A stretch of DNA of 64,000 nt. Origin: VRUE01 sp963817945. Lineage in GTDB: Bacteria > Actinomycetota > Thermoleophilia > Solirubrobacterales > 70-9. The notes under the pieces were generated by a model. It saw only the letters and a program-made list of their open reading frames with translations. It was not told the origin of the DNA and ran no database searches. Location of the stretch: positions 62,001 to 126,000 of the forward strand of contig CAWFQH010000001.1 in NCBI GenBank assembly GCA_963817945.1, given 5' to 3'. Position numbers and translations under genes: made by a program. Of the stretch, positions 8,908 through 17,317 are shown one piece after another; the stretch's first letter is position 1; the number at the start of each line of letters is the position of its first letter.

Positions 8908-8913
8908 CCTCGC

Positions 8914-9483
8914 TCACTCGGCCCGCTGTTCCCCGGCCTTCAGCAACCGCTCGCGCAGCTCGCGCTCGTCCTCCGGGCTCGGGTCGAACTTGGATGGGTC
9001 GGGCAGCTGGTCGAGGCCGGTGAGCCCGAACAGGCGCTCGAACAGCTCAGTCGTTTTGAACAGCGCGGCGCCGAACTGCGAACGGCCCGACTCCTCGATC
9101 AGGCCCCGCTCGGTCAGGGTCTGCGCCGCCGACTCCGAGGAGACGCCGCGGATCCGCGCCACCTCCGGCCGCGAGACCGGCTGCAGGTAGGCGACGATCG
9201 CCAACGTCTCGGCCTGCGCCTGGGTCAGCGGCGGCGTCCGTGGCTTGGCCAGCAGTCGCCTCGCCGCTGCCTCGCTGGCCGGGTCGCTGGCCAGCGCGAA
9301 GCCCCCCGCCACCTCACGCAGGACGACGCCCCGCTTGCCCTCGGCGAGGTCTTCGCGCAGCAGGTCGAGCGCCTCGGTCACCTGGCCCTCGGTCGCCTCC
9401 GTCGCCTCCGCCAGGTCGGCGGTCGCCACCGGCTGCGGCGAGAGAAAGAGCAGCGCCTCGATCGTGCGGGCGAGGTCGCTCAT
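8914..9483 (-). CDS. scpB: Segregation and condensation protein ScpB
   Basis: ScpB is the winged-helix (kite) subunit of the SMC condensin complex. The 189-residue protein starts MSDLARTIEALLFLSPQPV, typical of the family, and contains LTQAQAETLAIVAYLQPVSRPEV and the RGLIEESGRSQFGAALFKTT region. ATG at 9483 overlaps the reconstructed scpA stop as ATGA, which fixes the start against a longer open frame upstream. It pairs with scpA. Confidence 0.94.
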   Translation of the reverse strand: MSDLARTIEALLFLSPQPVATADLAEATEATEGQVTEALDLLREDLAEGKRGVVLREVAGGFALASDPASEAAARRLLAKPRTPPLTQAQAETLAIVAYLQPVSRPEVARIRGVSSESAAQTLTERGLIEESGRSQFGAALFKTTELFERLFGLTGLDQLPDPSKFDPSPEDERELRERLLKAGEQRAE

Positions 9484-10210
9484 CCCTGCCCCCCGACGCG
9501 CTGGATCTCGATTGGGCCCAGCGGCTCTCCCTGCTTCCAGGTCACCTCGCCCTTTCGGTATAGCTCCAGCAACGCAAACAGCGTCACCGCCTGGGTCAGT
9601 CGGTCCTCTCCCCGAACTGCTCGTCGAAGTCGATGCTGGAGCGGCCGGAGAGCGCATCGCGCAGGGCGCGCAGGCGCTTCTCCAGCGAGACGGTGGGGCG
9701 GATATGCCCAATGTCGAGTGGCGGTGGCACGACAAGCAGGTCGCCCAACACGGCCGCCAGCCGCTCTGGCTCATAGACGGCGGTGGCGGCGTCGAGGGCG
9801 ACCTTGCGCAGCTGCGGCGGCAGCGGCGCCGAGCGGTAGAGGTAGCCGCGGGCGGCCTCGAAGCGCTCGTTCAGAACCGCCGCCGCGTCGCGGTAGCGAC
9901 GGTACTCGAGCAGCCGCGCCAGCAGCTCCTCGACCGCCTCCTCCGGCGCCAGCTCCTCGCCGTCCTCCTCGGCGCCGGGCAGCAGCAGGCGCGACTTCAG
10001 CTCCAGCAGCGCCGCGATCAGGACCAGGAACTCGGTCGCCACCTCGAGCTCCAGCTCCCCCTCGCGCTCGAGGTGCTCGACGTAGGCAACCACCACATCG
10101 CCCAGCTGCACCTCCAACAGGTCGACCTCCTCGCGCAGCAGCACCGCTAGCAGCAGGTCGAACGGCCCGGCGAAGACGTCGAGCTCGAGGTCGAGTTCCG
10201 CGACGCTCAC
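9480..10210 (-). CDS. scpA: Segregation and condensation protein ScpA, with an apparent frameshift
   Basis: ScpA is the kleisin that bridges SMC heads. The GTG-started frame (VSVAELDLELDVFAGPFDLLL) stops early at 9596 after 204 residues, ending DEQFGERTD. In the next frame the missing C-terminal winged helix follows at once: LTQAVTLFALLELYRKGEV, then TWKQGEPLGPIEIQRVGGQG, ending in an ATGA overlap with scpB. One extra G in the GGGG run (plus strand CCCC, 9610-9613) would restore a 243-residue protein. The intact downstream frame and stop/start overlap argue for a sequence error, not gene loss. Confidence 0.9.
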
Positions 10211-10219
10211 CGGCCCAAG

Positions 10220-11218
10220 TTAACGCGGCGCGCCGATGCCCATGCGGTCGCGGACCTCGGCGAGGACGGGGCCGGCGATCGCGCGCGCCTTCTCGGCACC
10301 GGTGGCCAGGGCGACCTCCAGGGTCGCCTCATCGGGGCGAAGCTCGGCGTAGCGCTCGCGAACCGGCGCCAGCAGCTCGACAACGCCCTCGCCGACGGCC
10401 TTCTTGAAGTCGCCATAGCCGGCTCCCTCGAACTCGCTCTCGATCTGGAAGGGTCGAGGTCGCGGGCGACCGCGAGAATTTCGATCAGGTTGCCGATGCC
10501 CGGCTTGTCGGGCGCGCGGACGACCTCGCGCCCGGAGTCGGTGACGGCGCTGCCGAGCTTCTTGCGGATCGCCTCGGGCTCGTCGAGGACGTAGATGGTC
10601 CCCGCCTCGCTGGCGCCGGTCGTCGACATCTTCCGCTCCGGCTCCTGCAGGTCCATGATCCGGGCGCCGACTTCAGGGACGCGGAGCTCGGGCACGACCA
10701 GCGTCTCGCCGAAGCGCTCGTTGAAGCGGCGGGCGATCTCCCGCGTCAGCTCGACGTGCTGGCGCTGGTCGTCGCCGACCGGCACCTCGGTCGCCCGGTA
10801 GGCGAGCACGTCGGCGGCCATCAGCACCGGGTAGAAGAAGAGAGCGGCGGAGACCAGCTCGCGCTGTTTCTCCGACTTCTCCTTGAACTGGTGCATGCGG
10901 TTGAGGTCGCCGTGGGAGGTGACCGCGGAGAGCAGCCAAGTCAGCTCGGTGTGCTCGCGGACGTCGGACTGGCGGAAAAGGATGCAGCGCTCCGGATCGA
11001 GGCCGGCGGCGAGCAGGATCGCGGTCGTGTCGTAGAGACGCTCGCGCAGCTCTGCCGAGTCGAAGGCAACGGAGATCGCGTGCAAATCAACGATGCAGAA
11101 GATCGCCGGCTCGCCCCGCCCCTGTCCCTCGACGTACTGGCGGATCGCGCCGATGTAGTTGCCGAGGTGCTCGCGGCCGAGTCGGCTCGATCCCCGAGAA
11201 GATGATCGGTGCAGGCAC
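10220..11218 (-). CDS. trpS: Tryptophanyl-tRNA synthetase, with two compensating frameshifts
   Basis: TrpS charges tRNA-Trp and is essential. The span from GTG at 11218 to TAA at 10220 encodes a normal 332-residue protein only if two single-base errors are corrected. The first is an extra base at about 11179-11182, between VPAPIIFSGIEP and GREHLGNYIGAIRQ (the HIGH-like site). The second is a missing base near 10448-10452, between ILAVARDLDP and QIESEFEGAGYGDFKKAV. The middle frame has KMSTT, the KMSKS signature, and QPxE-type specificity segments. Without correction the C-terminus is arginine/serine-rich nonsense. The stop lies nine bases before scpA. Confidence 0.9.
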
Positions 11219-11267
11219 GAGCCGCAGACTAGTTGTGGCCAGGGATCAGTGCCTCTCTCGCCCGGAC

Positions 11268-11295
11268 AAGCGTCGCCCTAACTAGGGCGACGCTT
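11268..11295. terminator. Perfect 13-bp-arm hairpin downstream of the MFS gene
   Basis: Arms AAGCGTCGCCCTA and TAGGGCGACGCTT are exact reverse complements with a two-base AC centre. The element lies 40 bases beyond the corrected MFS stop and 49 bases before the trpS start, both minus strand. There is no U-run after it. A U-less intrinsic terminator is the simplest reading. Confidence 0.65.
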
Positions 11296-11335
11296 CGAGT
11301 ATCCGCCCGTTCGAGAGGTACCCCGCCCCTGTCGC

Positions 11336-12852
11336 TCAAGCGGGCTCGGTGGCGCCGTGGCCGCACTCGCCGGCTGCGGCGCTACCGCGGCTGGGATAGG
11401 CGGCCTCTTGCCGCTCCGAATTCTCGATTCCGAGCCAGGAGACGATCCCACCCACGATCATCAGCACGCCGGCGATCAGGACGCCGAGGTGGAAGGCCGC
11501 GGTCGAGGCTTCGGGCTCGCTCGCGGTCAGGGGGTCGCACCGGCCTCGCCACCGGTGCTGGCGCCGAACTGTGCGGAGATCACCGCCCCGAGGACGGCGA
11601 TCGCCAGCAGGCCGGCGACCCGCGAGATGCCATTGTTGACGCCGGAGGCGATCCCGACGTGGCGCTCCTGCACCGAGTCGAGCACGGTCGCGGTCAGCGG
11701 CGCCACGGTCGCAGCCAAGCCGAGGCCGAAAACGACGATCGCCGGCAGCACGTCCACCGCGTAGTTGGGATCGGAGCCGACCCGCATCAGCATGATCAGG
11801 CCGATGCCGCCGACGATCGGCCCAGCGGTCATCGGCGCCCGCGGACCCGTGCCGGAGGCGATCCGCCCGAAGCGGGGCGAGAGGACGAAGAGGATCACCG
11901 AGATCGGCGTCGTCGCCAGCCCCGCCTCCAGCGGCGAGTAGCCAGCCACCTGCTGCAGGAAAAGGCCGACGAAGAAGAGGCCGCCGATCAGGCCCGCGTA
12001 GGCAGTAAACGTGGTCAGGTTGGCGACCCAGAAGTTGCGGATGCGGAACAGGGCCAGGTCGAGCATCGGGTGACGGGCGCGCGCCTCCCGCAGGACGAAG
12101 AGCCCGAAGCAGGCGACGCCGGCGACCATCGGGATCCAGACCAACGGATCGCTCCAGCCGAGGGCCGGCTGTTCGATCAAGGCGAAGACCGGGCCGCCCA
12201 ACCCCGCCGCCGAGAGCCCGATCCCCGCCCAGTCGATGCCCCTGAACGCCTCGGGGTCACGGCTCTCGCGCACCGAGTGCAGGGTCAGCGCCACGGTGAC
12301 CGCGATCAGCGGCAGGTTGACCCAGAAGATCGCCCGCCAGGAGAGCGCCTCGATCAGCGCCCCGCCCCCGGCCGGTCCGAACACGGTCGCTATCCCGGTC
12401 CAGGCGGTCCAGGTACCGACCGCCTTGCCGCGAGCCTCGCCGTCGAAGGTGGCGGCAACTATCGCCAGCGAGCCCGGCACGAGCAGCGCCCCGGCGATCC
12501 CCTGCAGAGCGCGGGCGGCGATCAGGAACTCGACACTGGGCGAGACCGCGCAGAGCGCCGAGGTGGCCCCGAAGGCGATCAACCCGAAGACGAACATCCG
12601 CCGCCGCCCGAACTGGTCGCCTAACGAGCCTCCGACCAGCAGCAGCGCGACCAGCGTCAGCATGTAGGACTCGACGATCCACTGCTGCCCGGCGAGCCCC
12701 GCGTCGAGGTCCTCAGCGACGGGTGGCAGGGCGACGTTGACCACGGTCGAGTCGAGGAAGACGACCGTCGAACCGAGGATCGTCGCGACCAGCGTCAGGC
12801 GCTGCTGCCGAGTCACCGGGCCGAGTGTAGAGCCGTCCGCATCCCCGATCAT
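11336..12852 (-). CDS. MFS efflux transporter, DHA2 (EmrB/QacA) family, with a frameshift near the C-terminus
   Basis: A 14-helix drug:H+ antiporter-type membrane protein. Visible motifs are LDSTVVNVALP in TM1, GGSLGDQFGRRR (motif A) and the GPAGGGALIEALSWRAIFWVN motif C region. The first frame stops at 11527 (441 residues, 13 helices). Adding one C to a CCCCC run (plus strand GGGGG, 11530-11534) continues into TASEPEASTAAFHLGVL and IAGVLMIVGGIVSWLG, a fourteenth helix, giving about 505 residues as usual for DHA2. ATG at 12852 is only 10 bases from the divergent protease start; GTG at 12816, with a TACACT box just upstream, may be the real, perhaps leaderless, start. The substrate is unknown. 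Confidence 0.88.
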
Positions 12853-12861
12853 GCTTGGTCG

Positions 12862-13992
12862 ATGCGATGGGACGGTCGCAGCCGGCTGCTGCTGATCGCC
12901 CTTGCCCTAGTCGCAGTGGTCAACGGGATCTTGCTGGGCTTCTCGGTCTACGGCACCCTTGCCGCTGCCCTCACCTTCCTCGAACTGCCGGCTCCGCCTT
13001 CCGCCTTGGGAGTCGCACTTGGCGGTGGCGCCGGCGTCGCGGTCTTGGTCGCGTCCTTGACCGACCAGCGTAAGCAGCGCGACACGAGCCGCGGGCGCCC
13101 ACCCGACCTCGCGGATCAGTCGGAGGCAAGCCTGGCAGCGAGCATAGAGCGATTGACGAAGGCCAGCGCCCTGGACGTGCCGCCGGCCCTCCGCATTGCA
13201 CAGTGCACGACCCCGAACGCTTTCGCCGTCGGCAGATCCCGGGACGAGGCATCGATCGTGCTTACCACCGGCCTGCTTGCCCTGCTGTGCCCAGCGGAGC
13301 AGGAGGCGGTTCTGGCCCACGAGCTTGCGCACGTCGAGGCCGAGGACATCAAGGCGGTGGGCCAAGCCGATGCGATCGCCGACACGGTCGAGCGTGCCGG
13401 GCGGCTCAAGGGACATTTCCTCTGGGGGCCCAAGCGCATTTTCCGCGCTGTCTGGCCGGCCTACGCAGGGGCGATAGTCCTGGGGCTCGCGCTTATGGTC
13501 CTCGATCCGAGCCAGCCCAACCCAAGCCCTGTTGAGCATCTTCTGATATTCGTTTTTGGTGGGGTCTACCTCCTCCTCATCCGCAGCATGGCAAAGAGGT
13601 TCCTGGTCGGCTCTTTGCAGATGCTGCTCTTCGTCGGCGTCCTCGGACCGCTCACTTTGATCGAGGCTGCGCTTGCCGCGCCGACCGCTCTCGCCCTCGC
13701 TTGCCTGATCTCGCGCACGCGCGAGTACGCAGCCGATAAGCGCGCCGTCGATTTGACGAACGACATAGTCGCTTTGATCTCTGCCTTGGAAAGGCTCAGA
13801 GGCCACGCATCGCCTCCGGCGCCGGTTGAGTTACGCGAAGTGCGCTTCGCCCTCTTCGTCAGAGCGAGGGAGGGCGGCAGGCTCCACCGCCTGCTCGCCC
13901 GTCTCTACGCAACCCACCCGCCGATCGAAAAGCGCATCGAGGCGCTCCGGGCGATCAAGCCTCGAACTCGCGCAGTTGCTGCGCCGGCGTGA
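12862..13992 (+). CDS. M48-family membrane zinc metalloprotease
   Basis: A 376-residue integral membrane protease of the M48/HtpX type. Two N-terminal hydrophobic segments (about 8-60) precede a catalytic region with HELAH at 153-157 (zinc ligands and glutamate base) and the downstream EYAAD segment that supplies the third ligand. More hydrophobic segments lie between them. HtpX-like proteases remove damaged membrane proteins, but M48 members vary, so the role is inferred. It is divergent from the MFS gene and its last 38 bases overlap the convergent fetB end. Confidence 0.85.
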   Translation: MRWDGRSRLLLIALALVAVVNGILLGFSVYGTLAAALTFLELPAPPSALGVALGGGAGVAVLVASLTDQRKQRDTSRGRPPDLADQSEASLAASIERLTKASALDVPPALRIAQCTTPNAFAVGRSRDEASIVLTTGLLALLCPAEQEAVLAHELAHVEAEDIKAVGQADAIADTVERAGRLKGHFLWGPKRIFRAVWPAYAGAIVLGLALMVLDPSQPNPSPVEHLLIFVFGGVYLLLIRSMAKRFLVGSLQMLLFVGVLGPLTLIEAALAAPTALALACLISRTREYAADKRAVDLTNDIVALISALERLRGHASPPAPVELREVRFALFVRAREGGRLHRLLARLYATHPPIEKRIEALRAIKPRTRAVAAPA

Positions 13993-14725
13993 AGAAGTTG
14001 CGGTAGGCCAGCGTCGTCGCCACTAGGGCAGCGATCGAGACGCTGCCGAGCAGCGCGTAGAGGAGGATCAGCTGCAGGCGGACGGCGTCAGTCGGTTCGG
14101 CCCCGGCCAGCAGCATCCCAACCATCGTCCCCGGGAAGAAAATCAACCCCGTCGTCTTGGTCGAGTCGACCAGGGCGATCGTGCCCGACCGCAGAGCGCG
14201 GCGAACGATCGGCGTCGCCGCTTCGCTCGCCGTCGCCCCCAGGGCCAGCGTCGCCTCGATCCGCGCCCGCGAGTCGGCGACCTCGTCGCCGAGCCGGTTC
14301 AGCGCCACCGCAGCGGCGGTCATCGAGTTGCCAATCACCATCCCCCCAACCGGCACGAGGTTGCGCGCGGTCGGCTCGAAGATCCCGAGCGCGATCACGA
14401 GGCCCAGCGTGGTCGCCCCCGCCATCGTGAGCGCGATCAGCAGCGGCCAGAGAGCACCGGGTACGCGCCGGGCGCGACTGCGGGCCGTGAAGGCGCCGAA
14501 GAGGATCATCACCGCCAGCAGCGCCAGGACCAGCCAGATCGTGTCGGCGTCGAAGATCACCTCAATCGCATAGCCGATCGCGGTCAGCTGGACAAAGGAA
14601 CGGATCGCGGCGACGAGGATGTCGTCCTCCAGCTCGGCATCCCGCCACCGCGAGATCGCCGCCGCCAACGCAACCAGCGCAAGGGCTGCCGCGACCTCGC
14701 CGAGCGAGACGTCGATTCCGTTCAC
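13955..14725 (-). CDS. fetB: ABC transporter permease, FetB (YbbM/UPF0014) family
   Basis: A 256-residue membrane protein with about seven hydrophobic segments. The family signature VGGMVIGNSMTAAA and the ATLALGATASEA coupling region are present, as is GLIFFPGTMVGMLLAG. In E. coli FetAB exports iron and gives peroxide resistance; that function is transferred by homology only. Its ATG overlaps the fetA stop as ATGA. Confidence 0.87.
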   Translation of the reverse strand: MNGIDVSLGEVAAALALVALAAAISRWRDAELEDDILVAAIRSFVQLTAIGYAIEVIFDADTIWLVLALLAVMILFGAFTARSRARRVPGALWPLLIALTMAGATTLGLVIALGIFEPTARNLVPVGGMVIGNSMTAAAVALNRLGDEVADSRARIEATLALGATASEAATPIVRRALRSGTIALVDSTKTTGLIFFPGTMVGMLLAGAEPTDAVRLQLILLYALLGSVSIAALVATTLAYRNFFTPAQQLREFEA

Positions 14726-15386
14726 GCCAGGGCCTCCTCGAGCGGGCCGCAGGCGACGACCCGTCCCGCCTCCAGCCGCAGCGCCCGCTCAGCCAGGCGG
14801 CGCGCCTGCTCGGGATCGTGGCTGACGACGATCAGCGAGATCTCCAGCTCATGGCGCAGGCGGCCAAGCGTTGCCTCGATCTCGTCGCGGGCGACTCGGT
14901 CCAGCGCCGAGGTCGGCTCGTCGAGGAGTAGGACACGCGGCTGCTGGGCGATTGCCCGTGCCAGCATCGCCCGCTGCTGCTCGCCGACCGAGAGCTTGAC
15001 ACGTCGCGCCCGCCGAAGTCGGGGTCGAGGCCGGCCAACCGCAGGCAGCGCTGCAGCTCGGGCTCACGGCACGCCAGGCCCGCCGCGTAGCGAATGTTGG
15101 CCTCGACGGTGCCATCGAGCAGCGCGGGCAGCTGCGGCACCAACGCCACGTCGCGCCGCAGCGCCAGCGGGTCGTATTCGGACAGCAGCCGCTCGCGGTA
15201 GGAGATCGTCCCGCGCTCGGGCTCGGCGAGGCGATTGAGCAAGCGCAGCAGGGTCGACTTGCCGCTGCCCGACGGCCCCACCACCGCGGTGGCGCCCTCC
15301 ACGATCTCAGCGCCGATCGAGTCGAGGACGCGCCGGCCGCCGCGGCTGTAGGTGACCTCGCGAAGCTCGAACAGCACGCCGCGCAT
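14722..15386 (-). CDS. fetA: ABC transporter ATPase, FetA (YbbL)-like, with a frameshift
   Basis: The ATPase partner of fetB. From ATG at 15386 the frame reads MRGVLFELREVTYSRGG, Walker A GPSGSGKST, Q-loop VPQLP, then goes out of frame at about 14998-15003 after FGGRDV. The next frame resumes with KLSVGEQQRAMLARAIAQQ (signature motif), LLLDEPTSALD (Walker B) and VVSHDPEQ (H-loop). One inserted base gives a normal 221-residue protein. As with scpA and trpS, both halves are clean, so a sequence error is likely. Confidence 0.88.
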
Positions 15387-15476
15387 GATCCCGCACGCCG
15401 CAAGAAGCCTCCCGCAGCGGCGACCGGCGGCGGCGAAGCGTAGGCGGCTGGCAGAATCCGGGTAGGTGATCGACTG

Positions 15477-16367
15477 ATGGCAAGAGCGATCTGGAGCGGA
15501 ACGATCAGCTTCGGGCTCCTCAACGTGCCCGTCAAGCTCTACAGCGCGGTGGCCCGTCGCGGCATCTCCCTGCGCGAGATCCGCGAGTCCGACGGCGCCC
15601 GCATCCGCCACCGGCGCGTCGCCGAAGGGACCGACGAAGAGGTTCCCTACGAGGAGATCGTCAAGGCTTTCGAGCTCTCGCCCGACCGCTACGTGCCGCT
15701 GACCAAGGACGAGATGACGGCGATGGCTCCGGAGAAGACGCGCGCGATCGAGGTCAAGGACTTCGTCGACCTGGAGGAGATCGACCCGATCTACTTCGAC
15801 AGCCCCTACTACCTGGGGCCGGCTGAGGGTGCAGAGAAGGCGTACTCGCTGCTCGCCCAAGCGATGGAAGCGTCGGGCAAGGTGGCGATCGCCCGCTTCG
15901 TCTTCCGCAACAAAGAGCACCTGGCAGCGCTCCGCCCCGGCGATGGGGTCCTGACGCTGACCACGATGCGCTTTGCCGACGAGGTCGTGCCGCCGTCCGA
16001 GCTCGACGACGTGCTGCCTTCCGAGAAACCGAAGGTCGGGAAAAAAGAGGTCGAGATGGCCGAGCAGCTAATCGACTCACTGACCAGCGAGTTCGACCCG
16101 AGCGCCTATCGCGACGAGTACCGCGAGGAGCTGCTGGCCTTGATCGAACGCAAAGCCGAGGGCAAGGACGTGCTCAGCGCACCGACGCCGGATGAGCCGG
16201 AACCGACCGCCGCGCCGGACCTGATGAGCGCGCTCGAGGAGAGCATCGCCGCAGTCAAGGGCAAAGGCGACGGCAAGCCGTCCAAAGCGGCGAAAAAAAA
16301 GGGCAAGGCGCCGAAACGCGCGCCCGCCCAACGCTCCAGCCGCGCCAAAGCGAAGTCCTCGAAGTAG
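15477..16367 (+). CDS. ku: Ku, DNA-end-binding protein for non-homologous end joining
   Basis: Bacterial Ku forms a ring on double-strand DNA ends and recruits LigD. The 296-residue protein begins MARAIWSGTISFGLLNVPVKLYS, the family N-terminus, and has the core segments (VDLEEIDPIYFDSPYYL, ARFVFRNKEHLAALRP). A lysine/serine/alanine-rich basic tail (about 255-296) extends beyond the core, as in many actinobacterial Ku proteins, and probably binds DNA. The LigD polymerase gene follows four bases later. It is divergent from fetA. Confidence 0.96.
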   Translation: MARAIWSGTISFGLLNVPVKLYSAVARRGISLREIRESDGARIRHRRVAEGTDEEVPYEEIVKAFELSPDRYVPLTKDEMTAMAPEKTRAIEVKDFVDLEEIDPIYFDSPYYLGPAEGAEKAYSLLAQAMEASGKVAIARFVFRNKEHLAALRPGDGVLTLTTMRFADEVVPPSELDDVLPSEKPKVGKKEVEMAEQLIDSLTSEFDPSAYRDEYREELLALIERKAEGKDVLSAPTPDEPEPTAAPDLMSALEESIAAVKGKGDGKPSKAAKKKGKAPKRAPAQRSSRAKAKSSK

Positions 16368-16370
16368 CCC

Positions 16371-17279
16371 GTGGGCACTGACCGCCGGGTCGAGGTCGAC
16401 GGCCGTGAGCTGAAGCTCACCAACCTCGACAAGGTGCTCTATCCGAAGGCGGGGTTCACCAAGGGCGAGGTAGTCGACTACTACGCGAAGGTGGCGCCGG
16501 CGATCGTCCCCCACCTGCAGGGTCGGGCGCTGACCCTGCGCCGCTTTCCCGAGGGCGTCGAAGACACCGGCGCCGCCTTCTTCGAGAAGCGCTGCCCCAA
16601 ACACCGGCCGGAGTGGGTTCGGACCGCGCCGGTGCCGGTCGAAAACGACACGATCGACTTCTGCCTCTGCGAGGACCTGCCGACGCTGGTCTGGATGGCG
16701 CAGCTGGCGGCGATCGAGCTGCACCCCTCGCTCTCGCTGGCGGACGAGCTCGAGCGGCCGACGGTACTCGCCTTCGACCTCGACCCCGGCCCCCCGGCCG
16801 ACGTCCTCGACTGCTGCCGCGTTGCGCTGCGCCTGCGCGATCTCTTCGCCCACTTCGACGTCGAGTGCTTCCCCAAGACCTCCGGCTCCAAGGGCCTGCA
16901 GGTCTACGTCCCCCTCAACGGGGAGGCGAGCTACGAGGAGACCAAACCTCTCGCCAAAGCGATCGCCCAGCTATTGGAGAAGCAGACGCCGAAGCAGGTG
17001 GTCTCGAAGATGAAGAAGGTCGACCGCCAGGGCAAGGTCTTCGTCGACTGGTCCCAGAACCACTCGCGCAAAACGACGATTGCTGTCTACTCCCTGCGCG
17101 CCCGCGAGCAGCCGACCGTCTCCACGCCCCTCAGCTGGGAGGAGGTCGAAGCCGCCCTCGAGCGCGACGACCGCGAGTGCCTGGTCTTCGAGGCGGACGA
17201 CGTGGTGGAGCGGCTCGACCGTCACGGCGACCTCTTCGCGCCGGTCTTGGAGCTGAAGCAGGACCTGCCGCAGCTCTAG
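16371..17279 (+). CDS. ligD: Stand-alone LigD polymerase (archaeo-eukaryotic primase-type) domain
   Basis: A 302-residue primase-polymerase that fills gaps and adds ribonucleotides during end joining. Motifs are LTNLDKVLYPKAGFTKG at the N-terminus, the catalytic LAFDLDPGP acidic pair, FPKTSGSKGLQVYVPL, and the later FVDWSQN segment. The start is GTG, four bases after ku. The ligase and 3'-phosphoesterase modules of full LigD are absent here, so a separate ATP-dependent ligase must lie elsewhere if the pathway is complete. Confidence 0.93.
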   Translation: MGTDRRVEVDGRELKLTNLDKVLYPKAGFTKGEVVDYYAKVAPAIVPHLQGRALTLRRFPEGVEDTGAAFFEKRCPKHRPEWVRTAPVPVENDTIDFCLCEDLPTLVWMAQLAAIELHPSLSLADELERPTVLAFDLDPGPPADVLDCCRVALRLRDLFAHFDVECFPKTSGSKGLQVYVPLNGEASYEETKPLAKAIAQLLEKQTPKQVVSKMKKVDRQGKVFVDWSQNHSRKTTIAVYSLRAREQPTVSTPLSWEEVEAALERDDRECLVFEADDVVERLDRHGDLFAPVLELKQDLPQL

Positions 17280-17317
17280 GTCAGTCGCCGCCCTCCTCCG
17301 CTTCGCGTCCCAGGCGG

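Noticed and set aside
12855..13806. Alternative frames over the M48 protease (both strands)
   Set aside because: Only the 376-residue plus-strand frame carries HELAH, EYAAD and membrane segments.
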